Below, one piece after another: positions 30,233-33,856 of a stretch of 33,856 nt of DNA. Both the position numbers and the translations under genes were made by a program. The stretch is from contig ATSW01115121.1 in the NCBI GenBank assembly GCA_000444245.1, positions 1-33,856 of the forward strand. The letters run 5' to 3'. The notes below the pieces were generated by a model that was given only the letters and a program-made list of their open reading frames with translations, was not told the origin of the DNA and searched no databases. Source of the DNA: Botryllus schlosseri. Its lineage: Eukaryota; Chordata; Ascidiacea; Stolidobranchia; Styelidae. Each line of letters opens with the position of its first letter. Position 1 is the stretch's first letter.

Positions 30233-31631
30233 TTAACCATTACCTGAACTGTAACACAAGCAAGCCTAAACTTTAATACAAAATCGAATAACTATAGCTA
30301 TTCTATAACTATAACTATTTTGACAAATACTATTTCGAACGTTAAATCATATAGATATCAGTTATGTATAATCCTATTACAGGAGTTGTCAACTGAACGT
30401 CTACATCTGCGTCTACGTCAACAAAAAGTGCGCTACGTTGGACATTGGTATTGATATTTAAAACTTGAAGCCTTATACTTTGCCTGGATGGCGGACAGAA
30501 TTCTCATCTATATCCTTAGATTGCCACTGACGAATAAATGATCAGAAAATCACTTTATCTGGAACCAATTAACGCCAGACCGTTTTATGCGAGTGTCTGA
30601 ATCTGAAAGGCTAAATTACTGAAAATGAAATGACGGCATTATCTTTCTCAACAGACATACAGCTTCGGCTGCAGAACACACCGCCTTTGGCTATCCACGA
30701 ATATAGACTTTCTCATAACTGATTAATGCCCGACATCGGAGTGGGGATAAGGCGTTAACACCAATGAAAATGATCACATCGCACATCAGATTTATAAACT
30801 CTCTCACGTCCAATCTTAATAGAGTAATAGAATCTCGAAAACGCCACCTTGGCCGATTGACTTTGACGAGTGCAATTTTACGTAGAAAATACCACATTCC
30901 GTGTGATGTTTTTAACCATAAGTTAGTCTAGATGTATGTAGTCTAGATGTATAGATATCCCTGGTAAAAATATTTTTAAAAAAATACGATAGTAAAATAT
31001 AACCAAACAGTACAAGATATTTCTCCATATCGTACTTTGAAAAACATAAAATGGGTTAAGGGTTAAGACTCCTTCTGGATGTCAACCTAATGGATATGAG
31101 AGTGCGATTTAACATCATGAGAAGCCGGCTTCTCTGCGGTGACAGACTTACAGTGATCAAGCCGAATAAATATCGAGAGATGAGTATTGCTATGGCAAAC
31201 ATTGTGCTGCGGTTTGATAAAGAGTGCTAAATCAACAATCGCTTTGTTCACGTTGAATTATCTCATTATTGTGCATTTACATCAAACAGTATTTCATAAT
31301 TTTGTAATACAGTAACTTGAAGTTTGCAAATTCATTAAGCCGCTGGTTTTCACAAATTCGGAATCCTGATGTATGCGCTACAGAAGTACAAGCTTAAGTC
31401 GAGTGTATAGGTTACGCTGGTACAGTGGTACACGCTTCATTCACGCGAGGTCACTGACCTATAGCAAAATATGATATCGCAAAACTCTGATCGTGGATGT
31501 TCCAGCAAATACCGCGGTTAGACAGATTTACCTGAATTTTATCGTGTTATGATAGAAGCATCCATGCATACGCTGAAGTTCTGTACAGTACATGCATGTA
31601 AAGTCTGCAGTGCAGAGACCATCCTTTAATG
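30233..31631. other. unassigned stretch upstream of the EMI gene
   Basis: TAACTA-rich DNA at 30290-30330. The rest has no recognised feature. Confidence 0.4.
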
Positions 31632-32000
31632 CAGACTTGGACAACTCGGTAATTCTAACTGATATATTTAACTAATTTGCACGCAATTCCGGTAATCTAA
31701 TTCTAGTTTAATTTGTGAAATGCTGCTATGCTATAATTCTAGTCTAATTTGTGGTCTTTCTGAAAGTGATACAGGAGATCTGTTTAGTCCAAAATGATCC
31801 AATCTTGGTCTACGTATGTCGTACATACATTTGCCATAGTCATACTTAAGATAATTAACTATGATTTGATATGAACTGAACTTGATTTTTGTTGTATTTA
31901 TTTCTAATTTTGAATTCCGAAGTTTATGCGAATTCAGTACTTTTAATTTTAATCAAATTTGGTAAGTACTCGGTGTAGGTATAATTCTAATTCTAATTCA
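31632..32000. mobile_element. MITE copy G (CAGACTTGG family), right end missing
   Basis: The left end is CAGACTTGGACAACT. The body matches the family (CCGGTAATCTAATTCTAG, ATTTGATATGAACTGAACTT, GCGAATTCAGTAC). It stops at a TTCTAATTCTAATTCA run and abuts a LINE copy. Confidence 0.7.
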
Positions 32001-32044
32001 TGCGAACTCATCACAATACCACTTTCTACTTCAATACAGTTCAG

Positions 32045-32430
32045 CTTATAATTAATTTTTTATCCAATAAATACACCACAAGATTGCGATACAATGTAAA
32101 GATAGGAAGGTGACGAAACGACTTGGAATTGTCTTTAAATCAGACCCCCACCTGGCCACCTTGGCCTGAGCGAAGTAATGAGGAGGCATGCATGTTGGAT
32201 AAAACACAATAGAAGATAACGTAGAAATATTAAACGACGAAATAATGTGGCATGTGACGTGAGGCGATGTCGATGTATCAGCTCGTGGTCCAGTAATCTC
32301 AACTCAAGCTCTGGCTAGTATTTATTCAATAGAGCCTGCTGGCATTTCGATATGGATGTTGACATGCTCGTCGACTGTCGTATAAACGGCGAGATACTAC
32401 ACCATACTAAAGGTCCGGCATATTTGCTAC
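32045..32430 (-). mobile_element. LINE 3' end with ORF C-terminus
   Basis: The minus strand encodes SKYAGPLVWCSISPFIRQS and ends ...QQALLNKY with its stop at 32315-32317, without a frame break in this short stretch. The 3' UTR follows (shared CACCTTCCTATCTTTACATT, then GTATCGCAATCT). It is the same family as 1-485, in opposite orientation, and 5'-truncated. Confidence 0.75.
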
Positions 32431-33224
32431 AGCGATGATCTTTTAGGTCGACCATATATTATCATTGGAAACAAAGCGTTAACAGCAATTAATTTTGCCC
32501 GACAAAACTCCTCGAGCAGTAGTGGAAATATTCTACAACTCGGGTTAGTATAGTGCAAGTATACGCAAAACTGACTTTAGTACATCGGCAAATTAAAGCT
32601 ACTTCGTTACTAGCCACCTCAGAGTGTTGTTAAGGTATGGGTTATAGAGACAGTCGGGATTATCAATTGATGATAGCGTTAACTGTTGCAAAAGTTTCGG
32701 CGATTAAACACGATCTATTTCTGCCATAAGAACGCCGGGCTTTGATGTACGATTCGCAAATGTTTGGTGATTAGCATAAGGCCACGAGGACAAATATTTT
32801 GATAGGGTGAGTCCGCAATGTTACGTCCGATTTCTAGGACAGGGGCGTAATTTTTCAGCGTGCGGCATCGCAACAATGTGGGTAATGGGTATATTGAAAA
32901 CGTTAAGGTTCTCAGTCCAATCTAGACGCTTACTGAGAAATGTCATCGCGTAAGCGTTCTATAAGGTATGCTGTCAGGTACCATGAATTAAACACCTGCG
33001 TGCTCAAGGTTATCAACTCAACCAGACCCTAATTATTTGTGATGGATTATCACATACGGTTATTTTTACTGGTGACGACGGCGTGACTACAATTAGACAA
33101 TAGTAGATGAAACCAAAGGTCTAGTGCCGAGTAGAAAATATCAACACGAAGGAATCGTACGTAAAGATACAATTATAATAAAGAATGCCCAAAAATCTGC
33201 ACGCTGGATAAACTCATTGATCTA
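32431..33224. other. unassigned stretch
   Basis: No exon, repeat or RNA gene was recognised here. Confidence 0.4.
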
Positions 33225-33440
33225 CATAAGTAGGACTGTTACACAATCTACAATTGAACAGTACATTCATATTTAAAAAACAACTACAAATTTTCGATTA
33301 TCACTCGTCAGGTGTAATCGTCAGCAGCGAGTAGGTAATTCAAAAGAACCTTGTACCCCTGACGCGTGTCAGCCGAAAATACTCGGGTTTGTTTCAATAC
33401 GAATATATTGTTCAATTGTTTACTGAAATTCTGTACCTAC
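33225..33440. mobile_element. inverted pair of Penelope-like element 3' ends
   Basis: A minus-strand tail (about 33225-33345) is followed directly by a plus-strand tail (about 33350-33440, CCCCTGACGCGTGTCAGCCG). It is the same head-to-head layout as 7131-7345. Confidence 0.7.
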
Positions 33441-33856
33441 ATATGTGCAACTGTGCTTTGCATGCGGTGGATTGTGGTGGTCCGAATCTATCAGCTTTTC
33501 ATTCTACATAACTTACCAGGTGCCGAATAAGTTAAGTTTCTCAAGCATATCTTTGCACTACCGACAACACACGCAAAATAACCAATATGAATTCGTGATA
33601 TGCCATTAACCCATCATGCATATGACTTGGCATATGGTAATATTACTTCGCTTCTAAAGTCCCCTAAAATTGTTCCAGATTCGCAAAGACGAGGCACAAT
33701 CCTTATAGTAATTTCAGCCTGATATTCGATATCTCTCTATCATAAAGTACTTCCATTTTCCCGTGATCTCTGGTGAGCCTCGCGTGCGCGTAAACCTCTA
33801 GGTGGGTAAGTCGTCCGCAGTTCGGCTCAGTTAATTAGTGATAATTTCTGAGTCGG
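33441..33856. other. unassigned stretch at the window end
   Basis: A donor-like GGGTAAGTC near 33806 (+) stands alone. Nothing else was recognised. Confidence 0.35.

Noticed and set aside
1-33856. LTR retrotransposons, retrovirus-like or Polinton-like elements
   Set aside because: No long terminal repeats, primer-binding sites or typical protein motifs were seen. The direct repeats at 7718-8137 belong with the PLE cluster.

Overview
This window is animal nuclear DNA, most likely from an invertebrate. It has GT-AG introns, an extracellular-matrix gene of animal type, and a dense mix of short, old transposon copies (LINE, Penelope-like, hAT and foldback elements). I see no operons, rRNA or CRISPR. 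I cannot name the species.

The only host gene I can support lies on the minus strand and spans most of the window. Three exons fit together: exon 1 (29138 to 29056; start codon, signal peptide and a furin-like site), exon 2 (7101 to 6895) and exon 3 (5607 to 5504). Exons 2 and 3 together encode an EMI domain of the EMILIN/multimerin/EMID type. All three donors read GTAAGT and the phases agree (2, 2, then 1 at the exit). Intron 1 is about 22.0 kb and intron 2 about 1.3 kb. The rest of the gene lies beyond position 1. Most of the window is therefore intron.

Layout by coordinate. 1-4557: end of a LINE, a MITE holding a hAT that itself holds another hAT MITE, a SINE-like tail, and a second nested hAT stack. 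5185-7101: a dispersed repeat, exon 3, a MITE, exon 2. 7131-8830: a cluster of Penelope-like element (PLE) ends, many in inverted pairs. 9088-13388: MITE, dispersed repeat, a PLE 3' end with a recognisable GIY-YIG endonuclease domain (12500-12898), and a hAT end. 13645-14082: a foldback element with minisatellite arms and a 10-bp target duplication. 14345-17836: MITEs and a second copy of the nested hAT. 18628-25135: PLE tails, hAT pieces, MITEs. 25442-27300: two inverted TATGG-rich repeats around a hAT. 29056-29138: exon 1. 29421-33440: LINE tails, a 55-bp palindromic insertion, a MITE, and a PLE inverted pair.

The most interesting points are the conserved module in the PLE ends, which combines two adjacent hairpins with hammerhead-ribozyme-like core strings; the repeated inverted pairing of those ends; a PLE end about 30 nt from an EMI splice acceptor; two hAT copies that share the same older nested insertion; and the foldback element. 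All calls come from reading the sequence alone, with no database search.
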